The notes under the pieces are model-generated. The model worked only from the letters and a program-made list of their open reading frames with translations. It was not told where the DNA came from and made no database searches. From Pseudomonadota bacterium (GTDB lineage: Bacteria; Myxococcota_A; Polyangia; Polyangiales; Polyangiaceae), in the NCBI GenBank assembly GCA_023431345.1, contig JAEYWK010000056.1:33007-97006 (forward strand): 64,000 bases of DNA, in the 5' to 3' direction. The position numbers and the translations under genes are program-made. Within the stretch, counting starts at the first letter, position 1. The number at the start of each line of letters is the position of its first letter. This document shows positions 46,499-54,908 of this stretch, in pieces.

Positions 46499-46992
46499 GG
46501 CTTACCTCCGCGGGGCGCGGCCGCTGGCGCGGGTTCGGGCTTGGCCGAGGGCGAAGCCGCTTCGATCTTGCGCAGCGCCTCCTCGGCGCGCGCGCGACGT
46601 GCCACCGACTGCTCGACCAGCGCCTGAGCGCGAAATACCTTCGTCTCGAGGTCGGTGGTGCGGGCTTGGAGCGCGTGCAGCTCTTTCTCGGCCGCCGCCG
46701 TCTTGTCGAGCAGCTCGGAAGCTTCGGCCCACTCGAGCGCGAGGTCTTCTGCCATCGCACCGCGCGCTTGATCACCGGCGCCGCGCAGTTGCTCGGCGCG
46801 CTTGAGCGCGGCCTCGGCCTTCGCGATCGACTCGGCCGCGACGCGCTGCGCGTCGGGCTTCTGGGCGAGGCGGGCAAGGATGGAAGTGGCGCGCGCGCGC
46901 GCGTCCGGGGCCGACAGCGCGAGGCCCGTGACCGACCCGGCCAAAAGCGCGGCGAAAGCGGCCCGCCGGAGCACGATTTTCCTTCGATTCAC
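46495..46992 (-). CDS. Secreted coiled-coil protein, partner of the lipoprotein
   Basis: Protein of 165 aa with a basic N-terminus and hydrophobic segment (RRAAFAALLAGSVTGLALSAPDARA) as signal peptide or anchor. Residues ~35-145 are continuous Ala/Glu/Arg helix, followed by an Ala/Pro tail. The 4-base overlap with the OmpA-like lipoprotein suggests one envelope unit. Confidence 0.65.
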   Translation of the reverse strand: MNRRKIVLRRAAFAALLAGSVTGLALSAPDARARATSILARLAQKPDAQRVAAESIAKAEAALKRAEQLRGAGDQARGAMAEDLALEWAEASELLDKTAAAEKELHALQARTTDLETKVFRAQALVEQSVARRARAEEALRKIEAASPSAKPEPAPAAAPRGGKP

Positions 46993-47063
46993 GCGGCAAC
47001 GAAGCCATGCGAGGGTCCGGAGGTCAAGCGCGGCCCCGCCCGGGGACGCGAACGAGGCGAAAA

Positions 47064-47531
47064 ATGAGCGAACGCAAACGAGCTAGCTGGGACGAATACT
47101 TCATGGCCATCGCGCGCGAGGTGTCGACTCGCTCCACCTGCGATCGAAAGCACGTCGGCGCCGTCATCGTGCGCGACAAGATGATCCTCACCACCGGCTA
47201 CAACGGCTCGATCCGCGGCTTGCCCCACTGCGACGACGAGGGCCACTTGATGGAAGAGGGGCACTGCGTGCGTACGGTGCACGCCGAGGCCAACGCCATC
47301 GTGCAAGCGGCGCGCAGCGGCGTCCGCCTGGATGCCTCCGACATCTACGTCAGCGCTTCGCCCTGCTTCGGTTGCTTCAAGCTCATCGCCAACTCGGGAC
47401 TGAAGCGCATCGTGTTCGGCGAGTTTTATCGCGATCAGCGCATCTTCAAGCTGAGCGAGCAGCTGAGCATCGAGCTGCTTCACCTGCCGATCGAGTCCCT
47501 CGGCCAGGGCGCGGCGGCGCCGTCGCCGTGA
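47064..47531 (+). CDS. dCMP/cytidine-type deaminase
   Basis: Zinc-dependent deaminase of 155 aa, close to dCMP deaminase (ComEB) in layout. The zinc site is HAEANAI with the catalytic Glu, plus PCFGC (P-C-x2-C). GAVIVRDKMILTTGYNGSIRGLPHCDD is the typical nucleotide region. ATG 47064 follows a GAGGCG purine stretch; the GTG-type start at 47007 would add a basic low-complexity segment. It likely supplies dUMP for thymidylate synthesis. Confidence 0.9.
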   Translation: MSERKRASWDEYFMAIAREVSTRSTCDRKHVGAVIVRDKMILTTGYNGSIRGLPHCDDEGHLMEEGHCVRTVHAEANAIVQAARSGVRLDASDIYVSASPCFGCFKLIANSGLKRIVFGEFYRDQRIFKLSEQLSIELLHLPIESLGQGAAAPSP

Positions 47532-47535
47532 GATT

Positions 47536-48177
47536 TTAGCCGGTTCGACGGCGCAAGCGCAGACGCGCGAGCAGCTCTTCCCGGTTCGTCGGCGCCACGA
47601 CGGGGCCGGGCGCACGCTGCCGCGTCTGGCTGGCTTCGCTCGGGGGAGGCGGCGCCGGCGGTGTCGCTTCGAGCTCCGTCATGCTCGGTCGCAGCTCGGG
47701 TGAGCTCAGTCGCTCGACGTCGACCATGCTCGGCCGCTCGACGTCGACCACGCTCGGCTGCTCGACGTCGACCATGCTCGGCTGCTCGACGTCGACCATG
47801 CTCAGTCGCTCGGCGCCGGGTTGACTGGGGAGCTCGGCTTCAGGGCGGCTCAGTCGCTCGGGCTCGCCCGCGGCGGTCTTGAATTTCACCGCCCGCTCGA
47901 TGAACGCCTTGGTGGCGGCGCCGAAGCGTCTGAAGCGGACGCGCAAGCCACCGGGGCGTCCATCCTTCGGCGCCACCAGGCCGACGACCCGACCTTCCGC
48001 GCGTAGGGGTTTGCTGCCATCGCCGAGCGTGAGATCGAAGAGCACGGCGGTGTCGGGCGCGAGCGCGGCCGCGTCGACGAGCAGCATGCTGCGTGAATCG
48101 ATGGTCCACGCTTCGGCCATCAGGAACTCCTGCTCCGAGTCGTAGGGGCGAATGACGTGGACGACGAGGGGACTCAC
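47536..48177 (-). CDS. PilZ-like protein with SMVDVEQP octapeptide repeats
   Basis: Protein of 213 aa. Residues ~1-95 resemble the short PilZ-like domains common in myxobacteria (RPGGLRVRFRRFGAATKAFIERAV near the end), but the c-di-GMP-binding RxxxR/DxSxxG motifs are not clear. Residues ~120-155 are four or five copies of an eight-residue unit SMVDVEQP with small variations, encoded by near-identical 24-bp DNA repeats. The C-terminus is Pro-rich and ends in a basic LLARLRLRRRTG. It starts 83 bases from purD, divergent from it. Confidence 0.7.
   Translation of the reverse strand: MSPLVVHVIRPYDSEQEFLMAEAWTIDSRSMLLVDAAALAPDTAVLFDLTLGDGSKPLRAEGRVVGLVAPKDGRPGGLRVRFRRFGAATKAFIERAVKFKTAAGEPERLSRPEAELPSQPGAERLSMVDVEQPSMVDVEQPSVVDVERPSMVDVERLSSPELRPSMTELEATPPAPPPPSEASQTRQRAPGPVVAPTNREELLARLRLRRRTG
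47711..47806. repeat. 24-bp tandem repeat, four copies, in the coding sequence
   Basis: The unit reads (C/T)GCTCGACGTCGACCA followed by (T/C)GCTCGGC and repeats four times with one or two changes per copy. Each unit encodes one octapeptide SMVDVEQP on the minus strand and contains a GTCGAC palindrome. Copy number is likely to vary between strains. Confidence 0.75.
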
Positions 48178-48259
48178 GGCGGCGGCACCTCCAAGGCGGA
48201 GCCCTTAAAATAACACCGCCCCGCTCCCCCTAACAGCGGAATGTGCTAGGCGGCGGGCG

Positions 48260-49582
48260 ATGACGATGACGATGACGACGGCGAAAACGCGCAAGGTGCT
48301 CGTGGTCGGCTCCGGCGGGCGCGAGCACGCGCTCGCGCTTCGGCTCCTCGCGTCCGAGAGCGTGCACGAGGTGATCGTCGCGCCCGGAAACGCCGGCACG
48401 CGCGCGACGCCCGCAGGGCTCTCGGCCGCGGGGAAAACGCTGCGCTCGAGCCCCGACGCCGCGCTCGCGGTCGCGCTCCGCGAGCAGGTCGACCTCGTCG
48501 TGGTGGGTCCAGAGGGGCCGCTGTGCGATGGCCTGGTCGATGAGCTCACCCGCGAGGGTGTCCTGGCGTACGGCCCGAGCCAGGCTGCGGCCGAGCTCGA
48601 GGGCTCCAAGGCCTTCATGAAGGGCTTCGCGGTGCGGCACCGGATTCCGACCGCGCGCCACGTGGTCGTGAGCGACGCGGGGGCGCTCGAGGCTCAGATC
48701 CGCGCCTTCGAAGTGCCTCCGGTAGTGAAGGCCGATGGGCTCTGCGCGGGCAAGGGCGTCGTGGTGGCCGAGTCGCACGCCGAGGCGCTGGCGGCCGCGC
48801 GCGAGATGCTGTCGGGCGCGCGCTTCGGCTCCGCAGGCGCCACGGTGGTGCTCGAGGAGCGCCTCGTCGGCAACGAGGCCAGCATCCACGCCATCTGCGA
48901 TGGTGAGCGCTTCGTGCTGCTGCACGCCGCGCAAGACCACAAGCGCATCTTCGACGACGACAAGGGGCCGAACACAGGCGGCATGGGCACCTACGCGCCC
49001 GCGCCGGTGGTCACGCCCGAAGTGCTCGCCCGCTTCGAGCAGCAGGTCATGGTGCCCACGCTGCGCGGTATGGCCGCGGAGGGGCGACCGTTTCGCGGCA
49101 CGCTGTTCGCCGGCATCATGGTGACGCCCGATGAGCAAGTTCGGTTGATCGAGTTCAACGTGCGCTTCGGCGATCCCGAGACCCAGGTGCTGATGGCGAC
49201 CCTCGAGGGGGACTTGGCGGAGACGCTCGCCTCGGCCGCGCGCGGGCAGCTGACGGCGAGCCCGGTGCGCGCGTCGGGCGAGCACGCCGTCTGCATCGTG
49301 CTCGCCGCTCACGGCTATCCCGACACTCCCCGCAAGGGTGACGTCATCACGGGGCTCGACGAAGCCAGCTCGATCCCGGGCGTGGTCGTCATTCACGCGG
49401 GCACCGCGCTCGACGCTACCGGCAACGTCATCACGGCTGGCGGCCGCGTGCTGGGTGTCACCGGGCGCGGCAGCAGCCTGCAGGAGGCGCACGCTCGCGC
49501 CTACCAAGCGACCCAAAAGATCGCGTTTTCGGGCATGCACTACCGACGCGACATCGCAGGGCGGGCGGGTCTGCGGCTGTGA
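48260..49582 (+). CDS. purD: Phosphoribosylamine-glycine ligase
   Basis: Protein of 440 aa, ATP-grasp enzyme of purine synthesis that makes GAR. The N-terminal KVLVVGSGGREHALALRL, the ATP-grasp PPVVKADGLCAGKGVVVAES and the Mg region FNVRFGDPETQVLM are intact. The start is ambiguous: three in-frame ATGs sit in a triplicated ATGACG, and the conserved sequence starts at residue ~12. PRPP from prs feeds this pathway. Confidence 0.96.
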   Translation: MTMTMTTAKTRKVLVVGSGGREHALALRLLASESVHEVIVAPGNAGTRATPAGLSAAGKTLRSSPDAALAVALREQVDLVVVGPEGPLCDGLVDELTREGVLAYGPSQAAAELEGSKAFMKGFAVRHRIPTARHVVVSDAGALEAQIRAFEVPPVVKADGLCAGKGVVVAESHAEALAAAREMLSGARFGSAGATVVLEERLVGNEASIHAICDGERFVLLHAAQDHKRIFDDDKGPNTGGMGTYAPAPVVTPEVLARFEQQVMVPTLRGMAAEGRPFRGTLFAGIMVTPDEQVRLIEFNVRFGDPETQVLMATLEGDLAETLASAARGQLTASPVRASGEHAVCIVLAAHGYPDTPRKGDVITGLDEASSIPGVVVIHAGTALDATGNVITAGGRVLGVTGRGSSLQEAHARAYQATQKIAFSGMHYRRDIAGRAGLRL

Positions 49583-49698
49583 GCTGAGCTCGCTTGACGC
49601 TACGCGGCACGGGCGCTACGCCGCTGTCGTCAGACTCGTCAAGGTTGGGCCCAGCTGGCCCGACCCGCGGCAAAATCAGTCCGCAAATCTGGAGGAAC

Positions 49699-50778
49699 AT
49701 GGCTCGCACAATCAATTTCAACGCTGGTCCGGCTGCGCTCCCCCTCGGGGCTCTCGAACGCGCTCAAAAAGAGCTGCTCGACATCGGCGGCACGGGCATG
49801 AGCGTGATGGAGCACAGCCATCGCGGTAAGGCGTACGAAGCGGTCCACAACGAGGCCATCGGCCTGGTCAAGGAGCTGCTCGCCGTCCCCGATAACTACG
49901 ACGTCTTGCTGCTCCAGGGCGGCGCCAGCCAGCAGTTCGCCGTCGTGCCGATGAACCTGCTGCCGCAGGGAAAGAGCGCGGACTACATCTTGACCGGCTC
50001 GTGGTCGCAAAAGGCCTACAAAGAAGCCAAGACGGTTGGCACGGCGCGCGTCGCCAGCAGCACCGAGAAGGACAAGAAGTTCACGCGCGTCCCCGCGCAG
50101 AACGAGCTCGATCTCGACGCGAACGCCGCCTACGTCCACATCACGAGCAACAACACGATCTTTGGCACCCAGTGGGCCGAGTTCCCGAACGTCGGCAGCG
50201 TGCCGCTCATCGCCGACATGTCGAGCGACATCGCCTGGCGTCCGATCGACGTCTCGAAATTCGGCCTGATCTACGCGGGCGCGCAGAAGAACCTGGGCCC
50301 CAGCGGCGTGACGCTCGTGATCGTGCGCAAGGACCTGGTCGAGGCTGGCCGCAAGGACATCCCCGTCATCTTCCAGTACCGCACTCACTCCGAGAACAAC
50401 TCGCTCTACAACACGCCGCCCACGTTCGGCGTGTACCTGCTGCGCAACGTGCTGGCCGAGCTCAAGGCGGGCGGCGGGCTGGCGGCGGTGGAGAAGGTCA
50501 ACCGCGACAAAGCGGCCCTGCTTTACAGCGCCCTCGAGGCGCGTTCGGACATCTTTTCGGTGCCGGTCGAAAAGGGCTCCCGCTCGACGATGAACGTGGT
50601 GTGGACGGCGTCGACGCCCGAGCTCGAGGCGGAGTTCTTGGCCGAGGCCAAGAAGCGCGGCATGGAAGGCCTCAAGGGCCACCGCTCGGTCGGCGGCTTC
50701 CGCGCCTCCATCTACAACGCGGTGACGCGTGATTGGGTGGCCGCGCTCGCCGAGCTCGTCACGACGTTCAAGAAGTGA
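49699..50778 (+). CDS. serC: Phosphoserine aminotransferase
   Basis: PLP enzyme (359 aa) of serine synthesis, acting after SerA. The ATG at 49699 follows GGAGGA (49691-49696) and gives the standard ARTINFNAGPAALP start. The PLP-lysine lies in LIYAGAQKNLGPSGVTLV, with MSSDIAWRPID before it. QYRTHSENNSLYNTPPTFGVYLL and the C-terminal GHRSVGGFRASIYNAV are conserved. The partner serA is 6 kb away on the other strand. Confidence 0.97.
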   Translation: MARTINFNAGPAALPLGALERAQKELLDIGGTGMSVMEHSHRGKAYEAVHNEAIGLVKELLAVPDNYDVLLLQGGASQQFAVVPMNLLPQGKSADYILTGSWSQKAYKEAKTVGTARVASSTEKDKKFTRVPAQNELDLDANAAYVHITSNNTIFGTQWAEFPNVGSVPLIADMSSDIAWRPIDVSKFGLIYAGAQKNLGPSGVTLVIVRKDLVEAGRKDIPVIFQYRTHSENNSLYNTPPTFGVYLLRNVLAELKAGGGLAAVEKVNRDKAALLYSALEARSDIFSVPVEKGSRSTMNVVWTASTPELEAEFLAEAKKRGMEGLKGHRSVGGFRASIYNAVTRDWVAALAELVTTFKK

Positions 50779-50808
50779 CGTAGCGCGCTCCCAGCAGGGA
50801 GCCACGCA

Positions 50809-50840
50809 GATGCCCGGGCGCCGATTGACGCTCGGGCATC
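50809..50840. terminator. Bidirectional terminator between serC and the next gene
   Basis: GATGCCCGGGCG (50809-50820) and CGCTCGGGCATC (50829-50840) form a 12-bp stem with one G-T pair and an 8-base loop, followed by TCGCTTTT. It lies between convergent genes and should end serC. Confidence 0.75.
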
Positions 50841-50855
50841 TCGCTTTTGTAGGCG

Positions 50856-51515
50856 CTACAGCGCCGGCGAGCCCGCGCGGACCGCGATGAGCGAGCCCTT
50901 GGCGTTCTTGACGTGGGTCGTACCCATCAGCAAGAGCGGCAGCGACACCGAGACGCTCACGCCGCCGACGGCCAGGCCTGCGATGCCGGCTGCTTGGAGT
51001 CCGCGGCGTTCTTGCACACGACCGATGGCGAACAGGGCCATCCCTGCGAGCGCGACCGGGACGCCAGCCGCGAGCGTGATGATGCCTGCGCGGCGGGCGC
51101 TGGCGGAGCCGCCGTCTACTCGCACCGCAGCGGAGCCGGAGCCTGCGTCGAACCGAAACACATTCGACGTCGTCATCCCCGGCGCGGCGACGCGGGCCTC
51201 GCGGCCTTCGACGTGGAGCTTGACGTCACAGGGCGCTCGGCACGCGCGCTCGAAGGCGCCCCCATCGACGTAGCTTCGCGTCTCGAGCCACGCATCGCGG
51301 TGGCTCACGGCGACGTACACCACGGCCTCGCCCGGCGACAGCACCAGGCGCGGCGTGGCGGGCGCAGCGACGAGCGGCGGAGGGACGGCGGCTGCCGGTT
51401 GCTCTGCGGCCGCCGGTTGCTCTGCGGCCGCTGGCGCGGGAGCACCCCCAAGCAGCGCGCCCAGGAGCGTGCAAGCGCCGGCGTGGCGGCGGAGTCGTGG
51501 TCGAAGTCGTGGCAT
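50856..51515 (-). CDS. Secreted/membrane protein with two C-terminal helices
   Basis: Protein of 219 aa from ATG 51515; earlier frame-open sequence is rejected as low-complexity. An Arg-rich N-terminus with CTLLGALLGGAPAPAAAEQ forms a signal peptide. A Pro/Ala linker with a duplicated AAAEQP, then a beta-rich domain (VYVAVSHRDAWLETRSYVDGGAF...CRAPCDVKLHVEGREARV, with a close Cys pair) and two hydrophobic helices follow. The plan is similar to the PEGA-plus-two-helix ends of the proteins at 890 and 24912. Confidence 0.65.
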   Translation of the reverse strand: MPRLRPRLRRHAGACTLLGALLGGAPAPAAAEQPAAAEQPAAAVPPPLVAAPATPRLVLSPGEAVVYVAVSHRDAWLETRSYVDGGAFERACRAPCDVKLHVEGREARVAAPGMTTSNVFRFDAGSGSAAVRVDGGSASARRAGIITLAAGVPVALAGMALFAIGRVQERRGLQAAGIAGLAVGGVSVSVSLPLLLMGTTHVKNAKGSLIAVRAGSPAL

Positions 51516-51704
51516 GTGCAGCTGACGTTTCACGCCCCGGCCCGCGCGGCAACTTCCGCGCGCATCGCGGCTCAGCCGCACGCGGCTCGGCTTCGGGGGC
51601 GCGCGAGCGGCTTTTGCGCGGCCTTTCGGCCCAGGCCTTTGACGCCCCGGCGGAGCCAAGGCTATGTTTGTAGCTCGGTTTTTTCGTCGCTGACGGATCG
51701 TCCC

Positions 51705-52559
51705 TTGACCCGGTTCCGCCTCCGCTTCCTCCTCCAGGAGATCGACCTGCCTCAGGGGGAAACACTCGTGGGGCGCAGCGCGAGCTGCCAGGTCACCCTC
51801 GATGATCCGCTGGTCTCTCGGGAGCATGCGCGCCTGCGCATCCAGGGTGGGCAAGGCGTCGTCGAAGATCTGGGTTCGCGCAATGGCGTCCAAGTCAACG
51901 GGAAGGCGATCGCCGGCTCGACGCAGCTCGCCAACGGCGATCGCATTCGCATCGGCACGCAGGAGCTGGTGTTCCTGGAGCTACCGGCCAGCGTGGAGCG
52001 GCCCACCCGCGCGAGCACCCGCCAAACGGGCTTCATGTGCCACTGCGCCGCGTGCGCCCGAGCCTACCCGGCCGAGCTGATCGTGTGCCCGTCGTGCGGC
52101 TCCAAAGAGCGCCTGGAGGAGGACACGCTCACCGGCGCTGGTCAAAAAGACTGGGGTTTGGAGCTCGCGGCGGAGGCCGTTGCGCGCGCTCGCGCCGCTG
52201 CTACGCCCGTGGATCTGGAGCGGGTCTTGTCCAACGCTCGACTCGGCCTCGAGCAGCGGCTCGCCGAAGGGCAACAGGTCGAGCGGCGGCACGTGGACAG
52301 CATCGCGCTCGCCGCCGCGCACGTCGCGACCTCGCGCGGCGAAGCGGGCTGGGGGCGCTGGGCGCTCTCGATTTACGCCTCGCTCGGGTGGGCGCCGCCC
52401 GTGGACCTCTCGGACGCGCTCGGGAACTTGCCCGAGGTCGAACGGCTGCTGCTCGGGCCGGCCGCCGAGCGCGCGCTCGAGAGCGCTCGCGCGCGCAAGG
52501 TCCCTGGCGAAGAGGCCGGCGTGAAGGCGCTCGCGCGACTCGCTGGAGCCAAGTCTTGA
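51705..52559 (+). CDS. FHA-domain protein with zinc ribbon (first of three)
   Basis: Protein of 284 aa from TTG 51705; this start is chosen because TRFRLRFLLQEIDLPQGETLVGRSASCQVTLDDP begins the FHA domain at once. No Shine-Dalgarno is obvious. The FHA core has GRS, SREHARL and LGSRNGVQVNG (phosphothreonine-binding residues). A four-cysteine zinc ribbon follows (CHCAAC...CPSCGS, ~residues 106-130), then ~150 residues of helical sequence. It is probably an adaptor for Ser/Thr kinase signalling. Stop and next start overlap (TTGA). Confidence 0.82.
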   Translation: MTRFRLRFLLQEIDLPQGETLVGRSASCQVTLDDPLVSREHARLRIQGGQGVVEDLGSRNGVQVNGKAIAGSTQLANGDRIRIGTQELVFLELPASVERPTRASTRQTGFMCHCAACARAYPAELIVCPSCGSKERLEEDTLTGAGQKDWGLELAAEAVARARAAATPVDLERVLSNARLGLEQRLAEGQQVERRHVDSIALAAAHVATSRGEAGWGRWALSIYASLGWAPPVDLSDALGNLPEVERLLLGPAAERALESARARKVPGEEAGVKALARLAGAKS

Positions 52560-53302
52560 AGCACGTGCTGCGCTACAAGCATCACGACATCGAGCTGTCG
52601 GAGGGCAAGTTCGTGATCGGGCGTGCGGCGACCTGTCAGCTGTCGCTCGACGATCCCTTGGTCTCGCGGCATCACGCGCAGCTGACGGTCCACGGCGACC
52701 AGGTCTCGGTCGAAGATTTGGGCTCGCGCAACGGCGTGAAGGTCAACGGCGGCCTGATTCAAGGCGCCTACGCGGTCCAGGACCGGGATCAGATCGTCAT
52801 CGGTGGTCAGGAGCTCCGCTACCTGACGCGCCGAGAAAATATGGGTGACACGCTGATTCAGCCTGCCACTCAGCGGGTGCCGACGTTCGGCTTGCTCGGC
52901 ATCTTGGCCGACAAGGCGCTCGCGCTCGGCCGAGCTGACGAAGCCGAGCGCCTGCTGACGGAGCTGCTCGACCAAGTGCTCGCCGATCTCGAAGCAGGGC
53001 GCGAGGTGAAGGCGGAGCTGTTCGATCGCTCGACTGAATATGCGATGAAGCTCGCCAGCGCGAGCGGCAGCGCTCGCTGGATCGAGTACATTTTCAGGGC
53101 CTACGGCAGCATCCGCCGCCCGTGCCCGGTCACCATCGTCGACGAGCTGTACTCGCTGGTTCGCCGCGTGGATCGCGTCAGCCTCAGTGCGCTTCGCACC
53201 TACATCGAGGTGCTTCGCGAGAATTCGGGGACGCTCGGGCCCGCCGAGCGATTCCTCCTCAGTCGCATCGAAGGGCTAGAGCGCCTGGTGGCCGCGCGCT
53301 AG
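52556..53302 (+). CDS. FHA-domain protein (second of three)
   Basis: Protein of 248 aa from a TTG overlapping the previous stop. The FHA domain (~1-85) has GRAATCQLSLDDPLVSRHHAQL and LGSRNGVKVNGG. The C-terminal ~150 residues (GLLGILADKALALGRADEAERLLTELLDQVL...RIEGLERLVAAR) clearly match the end of the third FHA protein. A helical, TPR-like role is likely. The three genes form a unit. Confidence 0.82.
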   Translation: MKHVLRYKHHDIELSEGKFVIGRAATCQLSLDDPLVSRHHAQLTVHGDQVSVEDLGSRNGVKVNGGLIQGAYAVQDRDQIVIGGQELRYLTRRENMGDTLIQPATQRVPTFGLLGILADKALALGRADEAERLLTELLDQVLADLEAGREVKAELFDRSTEYAMKLASASGSARWIEYIFRAYGSIRRPCPVTIVDELYSLVRRVDRVSLSALRTYIEVLRENSGTLGPAERFLLSRIEGLERLVAAR

Positions 53303-53378
53303 GGCGGCTCGAGCCACTCACGCCCCTGCATTCCGCTGAAACTCGACAGCGTTCCAGTGTGCCGGCTACGCTTGCCGG

Positions 53379-54263
53379 GTGAGCTCGACCAGCGGCGACG
53401 GCCGTCCAGATCCCGACACCGAGAGCGAGGGCGCCCGCACGCTCGTGCGGTTTTGGCTCGAGTACCAGGGACACACGCTCGAGCTTCGGAGCGGGGGTGT
53501 GGTGGTGGGGCGCAGCTCGGCCTGCCACGTCGTGCTCGATGACGCGCTGGTGTCGCGGCGACACGCGCAATTCCTGGTGACGGCCAAGACCGCCGTCGTC
53601 GAAGATTTCGGGAGTGTGAACGGCGTATACGTCAACGGCGAGCGCATCTCGGGGCAGCGCGTGCTGCGTGACGGCGACCGGGTCCAAATCGGCAAGCAAG
53701 AGTTCATGCTCAAGAGCGCGACCAAGGTGGTGCGCGTGGAGACCGCGCCCGAGCGCTTCACCGCCGAAACGCTGCACGGGCAGAAGCTGCCGCGCGAGCT
53801 GGTCGACGCGGAGCGCGCGCGCGAGGAGCTGACCCGGCGCACCGACGCGCTCGACTTGCTGTGCGGTGTGGCGGACAAGGTGCTCGCGCTCGGCCGCGGC
53901 GACGAGGCGGAGAAGCTGCTCGGTACCGCGCTGGGCAACCTGCTCAAGCAAGCCCAAGCGGGCGCTTCGCTCTCGGTCGCCGCCGCCTCCCGCGCGGCGA
54001 GCTACGCGGTGCGCATCGCGGACGCCACGGGGCGCGCCCGCTGGATCGACTACTGCTTCGACCTCTACGCCGCGCAAACGCGGCCTCTGCCCGGGGAGGT
54101 CGTCGATCAGCTGTACGTGGTGCTGCGCAAGGTCAACGGCGTGGCGGTCTTCGGCTACCGTTCGTACTTGGAGAAGCTGAAGGCGGTGGCAGGGAGCTTC
54201 TCTCCGAACGATCGCTTCGTGCTGCAGAGGATCGAGGGCCTCGAGCGCTTGATTTTGCGCTGA
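53379..54263 (+). CDS. FHA-domain protein (third of three)
   Basis: Protein of 294 aa from GTG 53379. The FHA domain (~25-110) has GRSSACHVVLDDALVSRRHAQF and FGSVNGVYVNGE; the Asn-Gly of the binding loop is conserved. The C-terminal domain is paralogous to that of the second gene (LLCGVADKVLALGRGDEAEKLLGTAL...RIEGLERLIL). The final 131 bases overlap the opposite-strand DciA-like gene; conservation with the second FHA protein up to the last residues supports this end. Confidence 0.82.
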   Translation: MSSTSGDGRPDPDTESEGARTLVRFWLEYQGHTLELRSGGVVVGRSSACHVVLDDALVSRRHAQFLVTAKTAVVEDFGSVNGVYVNGERISGQRVLRDGDRVQIGKQEFMLKSATKVVRVETAPERFTAETLHGQKLPRELVDAERAREELTRRTDALDLLCGVADKVLALGRGDEAEKLLGTALGNLLKQAQAGASLSVAAASRAASYAVRIADATGRARWIDYCFDLYAAQTRPLPGEVVDQLYVVLRKVNGVAVFGYRSYLEKLKAVAGSFSPNDRFVLQRIEGLERLILR

Positions 54264-54735
54264 GCGGCGCCTTACCCGCGCGCGCCTGCTCCTTGGCCGC
54301 GCGCCCCAGCCACAGCTCGGCCGCGTCCGCGATGACCTGGCGGAGCTCCGGATCCTCCACGGACTCTACCCGCGCCTTGAGCTCGCTGGGCAGCGCCGCG
54401 CGCGCCGCTGGCCGTCGCTTGGGCCCGGCCGCCGAAGCTTGGATCTGCTGGCGCACTCGGAACCGTACGGAGGTGATGGTGAGCTTGAGTGGCTTCAGGC
54501 GCTCGAGCAGCTCGTTCGTCAAGAGCGAGAGCTCCTGCGCCCACGGCGCCGAGGCGACGTGAATGGTGAGCACCCCGCCGATGAGGCTGCCCGGCTCCGT
54601 GCGCCGCGCTACGCGGTCACCGAGCAAGCGGCGCCAGGTGTCGCGATCGATGGCGACCCGGCCGCGTTCCGCCGACACGACGCGCGCGCCGTCGAGCAGC
54701 TCACCTACCATCTGCGGACGCGAGCGCGGCTTCAC
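54133..54735 (-). CDS. DciA/DUF721-family protein
   Basis: Protein of 200 aa. Residues ~15-100 have the DUF721/DciA pattern (GSLIGGVLTIHVASAPWAQELSLLTNELLERLKPLKLTITSVRFRV). DciA is the common bacterial DnaB helicase operator, so this is a plausible loader for the DnaB at 31419. The last ~45 residues are Ser/Pro/Arg low-complexity and are read antisense to the third FHA gene; the true protein may be shorter if a sequence error hides a stop. Confidence 0.78.
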   Translation of the reverse strand: MKPRSRPQMVGELLDGARVVSAERGRVAIDRDTWRRLLGDRVARRTEPGSLIGGVLTIHVASAPWAQELSLLTNELLERLKPLKLTITSVRFRVRQQIQASAAGPKRRPAARAALPSELKARVESVEDPELRQVIADAAELWLGRAAKEQARAGKAPLSAKSSARGPRSSAARSDRSERSSLPPPSASPSTNGSRRPPRR

Positions 54736-54908
54736 GGCGCCAGCGGAGCTTTGCGCCCGCCGCGCGTCAACCGCTGAGCCGAGACGCGCCCACCGCGCTG
54801 CGCCGCGGGGCCTACTCGGGCGTGGGCGACGGGCGAGGGGGCGCTCCGGACCTCGGCGCGCCCGTAGCCTCGCTGCCTTCGCTGCGCAGATCGTGGTAGT
54901 GCCTCGGC

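Noticed and set aside
47711..47806. CRISPR-like array
   Set aside because: The repeats are contiguous without spacers and encode an octapeptide ladder in one reading frame; no cas genes are present.
50913..51704. N-terminal extension of the first FHA protein
   Set aside because: It runs antisense to the secreted protein at 50856-51515 and the extra sequence is low-complexity; the FHA domain begins right after TTG 51705.
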